Counted from the stretch's first letter, positions 1 through 10,935 are shown. The stretch: 64,000 nucleotides of DNA from Spiroplasma sp. SV19 (GCF_030060925.1 NZ_CP045455.1:62001-126000), one strand, 5' to 3'. Translations and numbers: made by a program. Notes: generated from the letters alone by a model not told the origin.

Positions 1-1
1 A

Positions 2-1576
2 CAATTACATGAACTATCGAAAAAAGTTGATAAGGTTATTTTAGCGACTGACCCTGACCGCGAAGGCGAAGCAATTGCTTGGCATTTACAAGAACAATTA
101 AACTGTAAAAATAAAGCAGTTCGTTTAACATTTAATGAAATTACGGAGAAAGCAGTTAAGGAAGCTTTTGCAAAACAAAGTGCGATAAATTATAGTTTGG
201 TTAATGCCCAACAAGCCCGCCAAATGATTGACCGGATAATGGGTTTTAAATTATCTGGGTTGTTACAAAAAGCAGTTAATTTAAAATCAGCAGGGCGTGT
301 ACAATCGGTAGCATTAAAATTAGTTGTTGAACGTGAATTAGAGCGAAAAGAACATAACAAGTTAGAATATTGGACAATTAAACAAGAATATCAAAATGGT
401 AATGATATCAAATTATTTTTAAATAAAGCAAAACAAGAAATTGTGAAAGAAAAAGTAATTAATTCAAAAACATTAGCAAATCAAATATTAAATGAGTTAT
501 CAAATAAATTGGTTGTAAAAGAAATTATGATAGAAAATTTTAGCAAAAATAGATACACTCCTTTTACAACATCAAGTATTTTACAATATGCTAGTGTAAT
601 GTTAAATTTCCCAAGTGAAAAAACAACAAGTTTACTACAGCATTTATTTGAAACGGGTTATATTACATATCCAAGAACTGATTCCGTTCGAATAAATGAT
701 GATTTTATTTTAGATACATATGAATATATTGAAAATAATTATGGCAAAGAGTATGTTGGCAGTTATAAAACAAAGAAATTAGGAGAAAATGCTCAAGATG
801 CCCATGAAGCAATCCGCCCAACAAATATTACGTTAACAGTTGAGCAAACTAAAAGAGAAATTGGCAATCATAGTGAATTTATGCTATATGAATTAATTTA
901 TAATAATACGTTATTTGCTTTAATGGCAAACGAAGTGGGGAAAAAATACCAAGTTCTTTTTGAGAATAATGGTTATATCTGTAAAATGGATTATAAAAAA
1001 TATACTTTTACTAGTTATTATGATCTCCAAGAAATAGCTTTAGATAGTTTTGATTATCAATTTCAAGTTGGCCAAATCCTAAATTTAACTACAAAATGAT
1101 TAGCAGAACAAAATTTTACAAAACCTAACGCTAGATACACTGAACCAAATTTAATTAAGAAATTAGAAATAGAAGGAGTAGGACGCCCTTCAACCTATGC
1201 AACTGTTATGAAAACTTTGATTAATAGAGAGTACATCAAATTTGAGAAAAAAAGTATTGTTCCTACCGATAATGGGATAAAAGCCTATACTATTTTACAA
1301 AAATATTTTGCAAACATTATTAATGAAAAATATACTTCGGAAATGGAAGACATCTTAGATCATATTGCTGATAATAAAATTAATAAAACGGAATATTTAA
1401 AATTATTTTATAAGAATTTTATTTTAGATTATAGTAATGCCACAAATGTTATTTTTAAAGATTCTATAAAATGCAGTAAATGTCAGATAGGTTATATTAT
1501 TCAACAGAAAAGTTATAAAGGAAATTTGTTTAAAGCTTGTAATAATTATCCAGATTGTAAAAACATCGTGAGCTAA
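2..1576 (+). CDS. Type IA DNA topoisomerase, 5' end outside window
   Basis: Relaxes negatively supercoiled DNA by single-strand passage. The frame is open from the window edge, so the N-terminus is missing. The TOPRIM acidic motif DPDREGE lies near nt 50-70 and the active-site Tyr block GYITYPRTDS near nt 657-686. A C-terminal zinc ribbon (two CxxC-like pairs) lies at nt 1470-1560. One TGA at 1097 is read as Trp. About 524 residues are visible. The short C-terminus and the adjoining element genes suggest the plasmid/ICE-borne form rather than the housekeeping topA. The next gene starts 2 bases after the stop. Confidence 0.88.
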
Positions 1577-1578
1577 AT

Positions 1579-1734
1579 ATGACAAAAAAAGATTATTCAA
1601 AACCCAAAGCTTGTATTAATGGTGTTATTCTCATTGACTGTATTAGATGTGATAAAGAGTTTAAAATTACAAAATCTGAATGATTAGCAATGAATAAATT
1701 CTATAAATGTAAAGAATGCAGAGGAGTGATTTAA
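1579..1734 (+). CDS. Small zinc-ribbon protein (51 aa)
   Basis: This short ORF starts 2 bases after the topoisomerase stop and its stop overlaps the next ATG (TAATG). It has two CxxC pairs, CIRC and CKEC, about 26 residues apart, as in a treble-clef or zinc-ribbon knuckle. One TGA codes Trp. It could be a DNA- or topoisomerase-associated accessory protein, but I recognise no family. Confidence 0.6.
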
Positions 1735-2459
1735 TGGCAAATCATAGTTTAATTTTAGATAAAAGAAAAATGATAATTACATGCCAAATAGTAAAAAAAT
1801 ATAAAGATATTTTTTTATTAAATGATGGTGAAATAATATTAAAAAAGAATCCTTTTGAAAGGACGATATAGTTTAATAAATGATAAGATTTATGAACGAG
1901 TTAATGAAGAATTCAAAAAAAAATTGAGAGGAAGAAAAATTTAAATTACGTATTGATGAAAATTATAAAGTAAATTTAAAAAATTATTTAAAAAAGAAAT
2001 AGAAGCAATGGAAGAATCTAAATTTATTTGATTTAGTGAAACAAGGAAGTACTTAGACTTCTTATATTCATATCCTGATATTTTATGGGGAAAAAATGAT
2101 GATTATAAAAATGAACTAAAAAAGAATATTTAATTGAGCAAAGAATAAATGATCTTATTATTTATTATAATAATAATTTTAAATATGATTGAGAAAATGA
2201 AGAGTATTCTAAATATTCAGAGGATTTTATTTATGAATTTAAAAACCAATTTGATATTCATGAAGTCAGAGCTTGATATAAAATGGATAGTGATTATGTA
2301 TTTTATTGGTGAATGAAAGACGCATTAGCAAATTATGATGAAAATATTCACTATGATATTTCTTGAAATGAATACAAAAGAATGTGTAAAAATGTTTATA
2401 AAACTAAATATGGTGAAGAAGATGAAGAAAATAAATATTTTTTCTTTAGAAATTGTTAG
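1734..2459 (+). pseudogene. Hypothetical protein, broken by several homopolymer frameshifts
   Basis: Reading begins at ATG 1734 and stops at 1871. The coding signal continues in other frames to the TAG at 2457-2459. Joining the frames needs about four single-base indels, in a T run near 1855, a nine-A run near 1915, an A run near 1990 and an A run near 2120. The restored product is about 240 residues, rich in Tyr, Trp, Glu and Lys, with no family I recognise. It is either a decayed gene or a real gene damaged by base-calling errors. Confidence 0.55.
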
Positions 2460-2470
2460 GATTATTCTTT

Positions 2471-3253
2471 ATGCGATTTATTAGTCCTTTATCTTGACCT
2501 GGCGGAAAAGCTAAACACTTTAATAAAATAAAAGCATTTTTACCGGGTAAATTTGATATGTTTATTGATCTATTTTGTGGCGGTGCTTCAGTTGGTTTAA
2601 ATGTGTTAGATCAACAGTTATGTACAAAAGTAATTTTCAATGATTTATACAGTGATTTAATTTATTTTTGACAAAAAGGAATCCATTTAATTGAATTAGA
2701 TTATTTACAAAAATTAGCCTATCCTAATTCAAAAACCATTAGTGAAATGAAAGCAAAAATGTTAGATGTTTCTTGTTCAAATCAAGGTGAAGAGTTTTTG
2801 ATGAAAAATGCTTTAACTTTCAATAGTAAAGAATGAGGTGTTTGAACAGATAAGAGGCTACAACAAAATTTTAATATTAATAAATTAATAAGAGTTGAAA
2901 ATGTTAGAGAATTATTGGTTAATCCTAAATATAATATTAAGTTTTTTAATTCAGACTACAAAGAGATTATTAATAGATATGGTAATGATGAAAATATTGT
3001 CTGGTATTTAGACCCACCATATTATTACAACAAAGGAAAACCATATAAACATTCGAAAATTGATTTTCAAGAGTTAAAAGACAATATATTAAAAATTAAA
3101 GGAAAGTGAATTTTAAGTATTGATAATTCTGAATTTATTAAAGATTTGTTTAAAGAATTTAATATTTCTGAGTTTGAGTGAGGATACAGTTCTACTAACT
3201 GTCATAATCGTAAACCAAAGATTGGTCAAGAAATAATAATAACTAATTACTAG
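2471..3253 (+). CDS. Dam-like DNA adenine N6-methyltransferase
   Basis: 260 residues. The N-terminal PGGKAK (residues 10-15) is the Dam-type SAM-binding entry motif, FIDLFCGGASVG follows as motif I, and DPPY at 181-184 is catalytic motif IV. It would methylate adenine in a short recognition sequence. Many Trp codons are TGA. It is the first of four methyltransferases in a tightly packed run with no nuclease gene beside them, which fits a self-protection or anti-restriction role for a mobile element. Confidence 0.85.
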
Positions 3254-3267
3254 GAATGAGGTGTAAA

Positions 3268-4572
3268 ATGAATAATTTTATTTTAGAAGTTGGAAATTGT
3301 TTGGATATGATCAAAGATTTAGATAGTAATTCAATTGATATTATATGTACTGATCCGCCATATGAAATTGGTATGATGAATAAAAAATGAGATAAAACTA
3401 AAATTGTATTTAACATTGCAACATGAATTGAAATGTTAAGAGTTTTAAAACCGGGTGGAATTTTACTCGTATTTGGCCATCCAACTAAATATCATAGAGT
3501 TGCTTGTGCAATTGAAGATGCCGGCTTTATTTTAAGAGATACTATTAGTTGAGTATATGGCTCAGGTTTTCCAAAAGCACAGGATGTTTCCATGATTATT
3601 GATAAAAAAATAGCACAAGTGCCTCATCGTGGTAGAGAAACATCATTTGCAAGTAAATTTAAGTATAATGGCAAAATGTTAAAAAAGGGCATTAATATTC
3701 AAGAATATGAACCAATTACTGAATTAGCTAAAAAATGAAAGGGATGAAAGACATTAAATTTAAAACCAGCCTATGAACCAATAATTCTTGCTCAAAAACC
3801 ATTGGATAAAAATTATGCAAATAATTTATTAAAATGAGGAATTGGAGCAATGAATATTGATGATAATAGAATTAGTTATGGAAATGAAACACCAGTCATC
3901 GGAGGAAGAACAGGCCAAAGAACAGAAGGATATGGGTATAAGAACCTTGATGCTATAAATCCAAATTTAAAGGGTAGATTTCCAAGTAATTTTATTCATG
4001 ATGGTTCTGAAGATGTTTTAAAATTATTTCCTAATACAAAGAGTGGCTATATGAATAGTAATATCCATAATATTACTATGAGTGGTTCAAAAATAGGGAT
4101 TTATGGTAAATATAATATTAATAATAATATTGAAACTATTGGAGATAGTGGTAGTGCTTCCCGTTTTTTCTATTGTGCTAAAGCGTCTTTAATTGACCGC
4201 GAAGAAGGGTTAGAGAAATCTGATGGTCTAAATAAACGTAAAAATACTCATATAACAGTAAAACCAATGAAATTGATGACACATTTAATTAGTTTATTTG
4301 CTCCTAAGAATGCCATTATTTTAGATCCATTCTTAGGTTCTGGTTCAACAGGAAAAGCTGTTGCATTCATTAATAGGATTAAAGATATGAATTATAGTTT
4401 TATTGGTTATGAACTTTCAGAAGAATATTTTACAATTGCATCGAAAAGAATTGAATATGTAATGAATTATCAAATAAATAAGGAATCTGAATTAAAAAAT
4501 TTAGCACTAAGGAATATAGAGCAAAAATCTTATACACAATTAGCATTGGAGTCAGTATTAAATGAAGACTAA
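3268..4572 (+). CDS. Beta-class DNA (N4/N6) methyltransferase
   Basis: 434 residues. The catalytic DPPY is N-terminal (29-32) and the SAM-binding DPFLGSGSTG is C-terminal (353-362), the permuted order of beta-class amino-methyltransferases such as DpnA-like phage enzymes. The middle is the target-recognition region. An AGGAATGAGGTG ribosome site lies just upstream. The stop lies 11 bases past the next gene's ATG, so translation is probably coupled. Confidence 0.85.
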
Positions 4573-5098
4573 AGAATTTAAAATTACATCATTGGAATGA
4601 AAAATCAAAGATAAAAATCATATTGAAACCCCAAAATGAGTTGTCCAAGATATGTACAATCGCATCAATATTAAACAATATCGAAATATTTGGTTACCAT
4701 TTAATCATTTAGAATCAGAATTTCGTCAAGAAGCTTTAAACAATAATTTATCGAATTTCAAGGCAACGCATATTTTTGATGATTTGCAAAATGATTTCTT
4801 TATTACACCACCACCGAATAATTGTGATTTAATTATTTCTAATCCACCATTTAGTATTCAAAATGAAATCTTAAAACGATTATTTAATTTAGATATTCCA
4901 TTTGCGATGTTATTACCTTTGAGGACCTTAGAAACACCTGTCAGAGCTAATTTATTTGAGAAATTTAAAGATGATTTACAGATTCTAATTTTTAAAAAAC
5001 GGATTAAATTCAAAGGATGCACAGGATCTTTTAATCAAGGTTGTGTCTGAATTACATATAAATTAAGTTTAAATGGTGGCCAAGTTCAATGAATTTAA
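4562..5098 (+). CDS. NPPF-motif methyltransferase-like protein
   Basis: 178 residues, starting inside the preceding gene. The catalytic motif NPPF at 94-97 is preceded by a hydrophobic strand (CDLIIS), typical of N6-adenine methyltransferases. No clear motif I is visible, so the fold may be minimal or permuted, as in small phage DNA N6-adenine methyltransferases. It overlaps the next gene by 10 bases. The substrate (DNA or RNA) is not determinable here. Confidence 0.65.
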
Positions 5099-6864
5099 CA
5101 GAAAAGAAAAAGATTAAATTAATCGAAGCCTTTGGTGGAATTGGCACTTTTCGCAAAGCATTAGAAAATGTTGGTTTTGAAGTTGAAACAAGAGACTATA
5201 TTGAATGATGGAAATATGCAGTTGATGCATACAATGCTTTGCATAATAATGACCAAATTACAAAAGATATTAAAGAATATGATTGAACGGTTGATGTTTT
5301 TGCTCATGGGTCACCTTGCACGGATTTTTCTAATGCTGGTAAACAAGATATTAGTAAAGGACGTAGTATCTTATATATGGAAGTATTACGTCTGATTCAA
5401 GATTTGCCTTTTAAGATAAGGCCAAAATATATCATTTGAGAGAATGTTAAAAATTTAATATCTAAAAAATTTAAACCATATTTTGATTATTATCTAACTA
5501 AACTGGAAGAATTAGGATATAAATCAACTTGAAAAGTTTTAAATTCAAAAGCTTTTGGGATTCCGCAGAGTCGCGAGCGAGTATTTGTTATTTCAATTAA
5601 AAACAATCAAGAAAATAATTTTGATTGAGATAATTTGAAAACAATTAATTGTAAACCATTAAAAAGTTTTTTGCATAGTATTAATGAAACCGATATTAAG
5701 TTATGATTTACTAAAGATAAATTAGCTAAAGCGATTGAAAAAGGATATTATAAAACAACAGAGTGAGAATTTAATGATAACGGGTTTTGTTATTTACCAT
5801 TAAGTGGTCGGCAATCTGATAATAAAGTTGGAAAAAATGTTACAGCACCTTTACAAGCACATAATAATCAAACAAAGGTTTTAATCCCCTTAACTAATTT
5901 TAAAAGTGCTAATGATATTGCTTTAAACGAAGTTAGAACGTTATGTGCAAGAGATTATAAATCGCCAGCCCAAGTGTTAGTATCAATTTATGAAATTGAC
6001 AAGACGAAAGAGTATAAAATGTCAGATGGATCACCAAGACCAATTGGCAAAATAAATAAGGAAGGGAAAGTTACGATTCCAATATCTAATGTCCACTCAA
6101 ATAATAAAATAGGGGTTACAACTGCTTCAACGTTAACTACTTCCCCTAATGTAAAAGTGTTAGTACCATTGGAGTTTGAGGAATATTCTAATTATTGGCA
6201 ATTCCCGCGGGAATTAGATGGGAAAGCTAAGGCAATCGATAATGCGAATGGGGCATATAATCGGTATTGAAAATATGAAAAAATAATTGGGACTTTACCT
6301 GCAAGTAAAATTCAAAATATTTTAGTACCTATCAAGGTTAATAATTTTAATGATCGCGGGAAAACAGAAATTAATATTGAAAATAATTATAATCAAGAAT
6401 CAAGAGTTTATGATAGTTCAAATTACAAAACTTTTATTGATACATTAACGACGAATTTAAAAAGTTCTAAAATTGCTTTTCTGATTTCTTTAAAAAATTT
6501 TAATAATCAAGGTAGAATTAAAATTCCCCATCAAAATTATTCGCAAGTAGATACTGTTGTAAATGAAGATGGCATTACACCAACTTTAACCGAAAATCAT
6601 GGATGAAGTCAAAAAATTGCAAAAGAACTTGATAATGAATTAACTATTGAATTTTGTGTTAAGAATAATATTGCCATCTTTAATATTGAAAATAAATTAT
6701 ATGCAATTAGACATCTATCGCATATTGAATACTGGCGGTTAATGGGATGACAAGATGAAGATATTAATAAAGTTAAATTACCAAAATCTAAAATGTATTT
6801 TTTAGCAGGAAATGCGATTGTAATTCAAGTTTTAGAGGCAATTTTTAAAGAGCTTTTAAATTAA
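5089..6864 (+). CDS. DNA (cytosine-5) methyltransferase with very long variable region
   Basis: 591 residues. Motif I is FGGIGTFRKALENVG near the start. The catalytic Cys is C77 in GSPCTDFS, ENV is at 118-120 and QSRERVF (motif VIII) at 160-166. Motif X, GNAIVIQVLE, comes only at 574. The roughly 400 residues between motifs VIII and X are about twice the usual target-recognition span and contain repeated blocks such as KVLIPLTNF, KVLVPLEFE and ILVPIKVNNF, so it may recognise several targets. Last of the four-gene methyltransferase run. Confidence 0.88.
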
Positions 6865-6879
6865 CTAAGGAGAATTAAA

Positions 6880-7338
6880 ATGAAAAAGAAATCAAAATTT
6901 TATAAATGATGTGAAAAAAACAAAGATAAAACCCACCTTAAAATTTTATTAACAATCATTGCATGATGTTATTTGTTATTAATTCCAATTATTTTATTGA
7001 TTATTTTTGTACCCATTCTAAGCATTATTTATTATCTAATTCCAAGTTGAGCATTATTCACGATAGGGATAATTTGATTAATAATGGCATCTTCAACAGG
7101 AATAATTACTAATGCAATTTTTACTAATTGAACAAATAAATTATATGGTAATTTAAAACCTTGCCTTAATAATAATATAAATAAACAAGAATTAGTTCCA
7201 TTTGATTATCAATTAGCTGATTCAAAAATTAATTCTGAAGCAAAAAAATTAACTAAAAAATGAGAAACAAGACAGAATAGTAATAAAAAAATAGATAAGT
7301 TTTTAGTTCATGATTCGGTGCTTTTATATTGAAATTAA
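6880..7338 (+). CDS. Membrane protein, unknown (152 aa)
   Basis: Two strongly hydrophobic stretches (about residues 21-45 and 52-75) with a basic N-terminus and a hydrophilic, Lys/Asn-rich tail. Trp is mostly TGA. It begins 15 bases after the cytosine methyltransferase and overlaps the next gene. It is probably part of the element's membrane or conjugation accessory set; no family recognised. Confidence 0.6.
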
Positions 7339-7595
7339 TCATTCTTGTAATTACTGCTGTATTAGATTTCCCCTATATCTATATTTTTATTAATTTTCAA
7401 CCTGCTATATGAATTCAGATTTTTATTTATATTGGGTTAGGAATTCCACTAATGAGCATTAATTTTCTTGCATTATTTATGATATTTGATTTTCTTTTTA
7501 TACCGCCTAAAAAATATCGTAAAAAGTTTAAAGAAAATAACAAAAGCACAATAAAAAATAAGACTCAATATGATGAAGTGGAGAAAATAACATAA
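7329..7595 (+). CDS. Small membrane protein, TTG start (88 aa)
   Basis: The reading frame opens at TTG 7329 inside the end of the previous gene and ends right before the next ATG. It has two predicted membrane spans (first about 20 residues, then about 25-57) and a basic tail. No ATG is available in a sensible position, so the TTG start is inferred. Unknown function. Confidence 0.5.
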
Positions 7596-7922
7596 ATGAA
7601 AGAAATATATAAACAACATAATCAACGAATAGATAAACATAAAATTATTAAAATTTTTGATAAATATTATTTAAGTTTTATTCTTTCAGGTATGTTTTTA
7701 ACAAATCTATTAATTAGTACTGTTTCAGTTCTTTATGTTACATTTAAATTTAATATATTTATATTATTGGCTTTAGATTTAGTTTTATTAGCTATTTTTG
7801 GAATATATGTAATTTTAATAATGAAGTTAGGAAATGTAAATTACTGTTTTAAATGTGGTTTTTGTAAACGATGTCATACTAAAGAATTATGATATTTACA
7901 TGAATTAACTAAATTTAAATAA
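7596..7922 (+). CDS. Membrane protein with C-terminal Cys cluster (108 aa)
   Basis: Two hydrophobic segments (about 27-50 and 55-80) are followed by CFKCGFCKRCH, a four-Cys cluster that could bind a metal on one face of the membrane. It starts directly after the preceding stop. Third small membrane protein in a row; they may work together. No family recognised. Confidence 0.58.
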
Positions 7923-7937
7923 AGTAGAAAGGAAATA

Positions 7938-8237
7938 ATGAATATGAACAAATTATTAGAACCAATTGTTTTGCATTATCAAAAAAAGCAAGTTATACAA
8001 GCTATTGAAGAATTTTCAGAATTAATTAAAGAGTTATGCAAAAACAGCAAAGGAAAAGCAAATAAAAAGCAAATTAAAGAAGAAATGGCTGATTGTTATA
8101 TTATGTTAGAACAGTTAAAAATGTTGTTTGAATTTAACAGTCAAGAAATAGAAGCAATAATGTTTAATAAAATTAAAAGAACATTGAATATTATTGATCA
8201 AGAATTAACCCAAAAAGTAAAGAAGGAGAGTAATTAA
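7938..8237 (+). CDS. MazG-like NTP pyrophosphohydrolase domain protein
   Basis: 99 all-alpha residues with EEFSE (about 25-29) and EEMAD (about 51-55), the paired acidic motifs that bind Mg2+ in MazG/dimeric dUTPase-type enzymes. Such proteins hydrolyse non-canonical NTPs. Phage and plasmid copies are common; here it follows the small membrane proteins, with an AGAAAGGA site upstream. Substrate unknown. Confidence 0.65.
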   Translation: MNMNKLLEPIVLHYQKKQVIQAIEEFSELIKELCKNSKGKANKKQIKEEMADCYIMLEQLKMLFEFNSQEIEAIMFNKIKRTLNIIDQELTQKVKKESN

Positions 8238-8240
8238 GTT

Positions 8241-8501
8241 ATGGTAAATTTAAATAATAAATTAGAGCATAAACATTATTGATGAATAAAAAATACTCTT
8301 TTTCGCCATTATTCAAAAAAACAAATTTTAGATGCATTTTATAAAATAAATGTTGCAATTGAAAAGGAAAAAAAGAATCAAGAAATTCTATCATGAGTTA
8401 ATGATACAGAATTAGAACGAAAACATTATTGGTGAGTTAGAAATACTTTGTTCAAGCATTATGAATATGAAATTTTACAGAAAATAATTAATTTTAACTA
8501 A
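8241..8501 (+). CDS. Hypothetical protein with internal duplication (86 aa)
   Basis: It contains two copies of a 17-residue motif, LEHKHYWWIKNTLFRHY at 8-24 and LERKHYWWVRNTLFKHY at 58-74. Each has one TGA- or TGG-coded Trp pair and is followed by a hydrophobic helix. Known families with this motif do not come to mind. It starts 3 bases after the MazG-like gene and overlaps the convergent gene by 4 bases. Confidence 0.6.
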
Positions 8502-8716
8502 TTATTAATAGTTTTTACTGTCTTATTAGACACATTTTCATCTTTTAAGTAATCTGTTTGTTTTGAATGACTAATTCATGTTGCTAATGTTCCAATTGGA
8601 ATCGAATATTTTATTGATATTAGTTTGTATGAATGATGACTAAGATAGAAATCTTGTATAATTTGATTTTTTAAGTCTTGATCATATTTATTAAATTTTT
8701 GTCCTTTTTGTGCCAT
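8498..8716 (-). CDS. IS3-type transposase OrfA-like fragment (72 aa)
   Basis: Starts at ATG 8716 with a good AAGGAG site about 10 bases upstream. Near residues 8-45 it looks like the HTH entry of IS3-group OrfA proteins (a YDQDLKNQIIQDFYLS helix, then KLISIKYSIPIGTLATW). It stops at 72 residues, shorter than a complete OrfA, and no OrfB is seen beside it. Probably an IS remnant, possibly reused as a small DNA-binding protein. Confidence 0.55.
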
Positions 8717-8810
8717 TGTGTAAACTCCTTCTAAATAGTATTTTATCTTTTTTTCTGTCCTCATTTAAGGGTACACATCCCTTTTAGTAAGGGGGCAATA
8801 ATTTGTAATT

Positions 8811-8856
8811 TTGATTATTAGGGCCACTTTTTTTTTTTTTTTTTTTTTTTTATAAA
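8811..8856 (+). promoter_or_regulatory. Poly-T promoter of the propeller gene
   Basis: A 24-T run (8828-8851) abuts TATAAA (8851-8856), the likely -10 box, with TTGATT at 8811-8816 upstream. The predicted start is near 8863, about 110 bases before the ATG at 8974. T-run length changes would alter promoter spacing, so the gene may be phase variable. Confidence 0.5.
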
Positions 8857-8973
8857 ATATAAGTTAGCCATAAAACTATTATTTATTACAATATCATAGG
8901 CAGAATGAATTTTTTAAACAACAATTAGGCAAGCGAATTAGCATTATTTTACTAATTGAAAAGAGGCAAAAAA

Positions 8974-10512
8974 ATGAATGATAAAGTTATTTTAAACTAT
9001 AATAAGTTGTGTGAAAAGTGTAAAAATATTTTTCAAAAAATAATGTTAACAATTAAGAGAAGAAATCCGGAAATGTTAAAAACCGTTGAATTTTATCAAA
9101 TTATAATTGATGAAAAAATAACTGTTGCACCTGATGTTTTGCCATTTTCTTTAATTAAACATGATAATGAACTATATGGTTTTTTTCTTCATCGTGATTT
9201 AAATTATTTAAATTATGATGCAAAACAGTTGTTACAAGCTGGAATAATTAAATTACCATCAAGTGTTTTAACTGCTGTTCAAAAACAAACAATTAATTTT
9301 GAACAACAATTAACGCCAGTAGCGTTGCAACAAAACAATGAAATGATGATTAATGATGATAGTCACGATGTAACACAAGCAATTGCCCAGTTGAATGCTA
9401 ATCAAAAACAAATTATCCAGGGTTTAACAACAACATCTGTAAGATTGAAACAACGTCATCAGAAAATAACAAGAATTTTGGTTTTGTTAGGTGTTGTTTT
9501 AATGTTGCTTTTTATAGTGGTTGGTGTTGGGGGATGACAATTGTACGTGTACTCGCATCGTGTAACTTATCCTGTTTTAGAAGAAAGAAAAGTCAGTATT
9601 GCTAATATTAAAACATTAGATGGTCCAGAATTGCTAGTAGTACCAACTCCAGCCAAAGTGACGGAAAGCGATATTCGACGAGTTTATGATGTGGTTGTGC
9701 AAACGGTTGTTAAGGAAATTAATGATAAAGCAAAATTAAATGATGATTATTCCTATGATTTGTATGCTGATGAAAATGAAGGACGATATCAGCCGGTTAA
9801 TTTAGTTAGTGGTAATGTTGCTGAGGTTTGAATTGTCATTACAGCAAAGTTTGCAAGTAAGCTAATTACTGGATATACAGTGCCGATTAAAGTTACTTTG
9901 CGAACACATAAAAAGATTGTTAGTTTGTCTGATGGTTCCATTCGTTCGATGGTGCGTTCCTCTGATGGTTCATTGTATGTGGGTACTGATAATTCAAATG
10001 TGTGACGAATTGCTGCTGATCGGGTGGTGACGAAGTTTGTTAGTTTGAAGGATGATGAAATTTCTTCGATGGTGTTGTCGTCTGATGGTTTGTTGTATGT
10101 AGGTACTTATAATTCGAATGTGTGGCGGGTTGCTGTTGATGAGAAGACGTTAATGAAGTTTGTTAGTTTGGATGATAGTTTTATTCATTCTATTGTTCTC
10201 TTGTCTAATGGTATGTTATATGTGGGTACTGCTAATTCGAATGTGTGGCGGGTTGCTGTTGATCGAGTGATGACGAAGTTTGTTCGTTTGTCTGATGGTG
10301 GCATTCATTCAATGGTGTTGTCCTCTGATAATTCGTTATATATGGGTACTGGGAATTTGAATGTGTGGTGGCTTGCTTCTGATGGAAAGAAGCTAATGAA
10401 GGTTGCTTATTTGGATGAAAGTTTAATTTCTTCGATGGTGTTGTCGTCTGATGGTTTGTTGTATGTGGGTACTGAGAATTCGCGTGTGTGACGAATTGCT
10501 GTAATTAATTAA
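8974..10512 (+). CDS. Type II membrane protein with spiralin-like domain and beta-propeller repeats
   Basis: 512 residues. ATG 8974 is chosen because AAGAGG lies 7 bases upstream. A cytoplasmic N-terminus carries CEKC (13-16). One membrane span lies at about 165-188. An extracellular region at about 190-314 resembles the spiralin N-terminal domain (YDLYADE, VNLVSG, ITGY, IKVTL in the same order). Five 40-41-residue repeats follow (about 315-512) with the core SDG-LYVGT-NSNVWRVA, like regulator-type propeller blades. Repeat DNA is G/T-rich and uses TGG for Trp, unlike neighbours. Likely a surface sensor or adhesin. Confidence 0.72.
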
Positions 10513-10536
10513 GATAATAATTTTATAAATATGTAG

Positions 10537-10619
10537 TATAATGGTTATGTAGATGACCAATGACACATCGGTTTCATGTTTTTGTGTACCGATGTGTTTT
10601 TTATATTGGTATATGACAA
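10537..10619 (+). promoter_or_regulatory. Conserved element leader, copy 1 (coupling-protein operon)
   Basis: -10 TATAAT (10537-10542), 6 bases, then GTAGATGACCAATGACACA. A 10-bp perfect stem, ACACATCGGT (10563-10572) with ACCGATGTGT (10588-10597), is followed by a T run and TATTGGTATATGACAA. The flanking ACCAAT and ATTGGT are also complementary. It precedes the operon of the VirD4-like gene. The same blocks recur at 15265 and 19872. Confidence 0.75.
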
Positions 10620-10641
10620 ATTAAGATTTAAGGAGGGGTAA

Positions 10642-10935
10642 ATGAGTTTACAAACAGGAATGTCAGCATTATGTTGTTTATCAATTATGTTACTAATTTA
10701 TGAGATTATTGTTTTTGTTAAATGAGATAAAACTTGTCGACGCATTTGATCAAAATATCTTGGCAAATGACTAAAAAACAAAAATGAACAATTAACTGAA
10801 ATTTCAAAATTAAATGATGATGATACTTTAAAAGCGAAAAAGGAAATTAGAATGCGATTAATATTTAATCTTGTTGTTTTATCATTAGCAACTGTTGGAA
10901 CCATTCTTTTTGGGGTCTTAGTTTATGTTTCTTAA
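10642..10935 (+). CDS. Membrane protein preceding the coupling protein (97 aa)
   Basis: First gene behind leader copy 1, with a strong AGGAGGGG site. One hydrophobic segment at each end (about 8-28 and 73-95) and a charged middle suggest a hairpin membrane protein with a cytoplasmic loop. Its last 11 bases overlap the start of the coupling-protein gene, so the two are probably translationally coupled and may act together in conjugation. Confidence 0.65.

Noticed and set aside
8828..8851. Poly-T run as an assembly gap or adapter
   Set aside because: Similar runs occur at 28775, 58838 and 58870 and poly-A runs at 19316 and 56314, so it is a recurrent genomic feature, though exact lengths may be miscounted.
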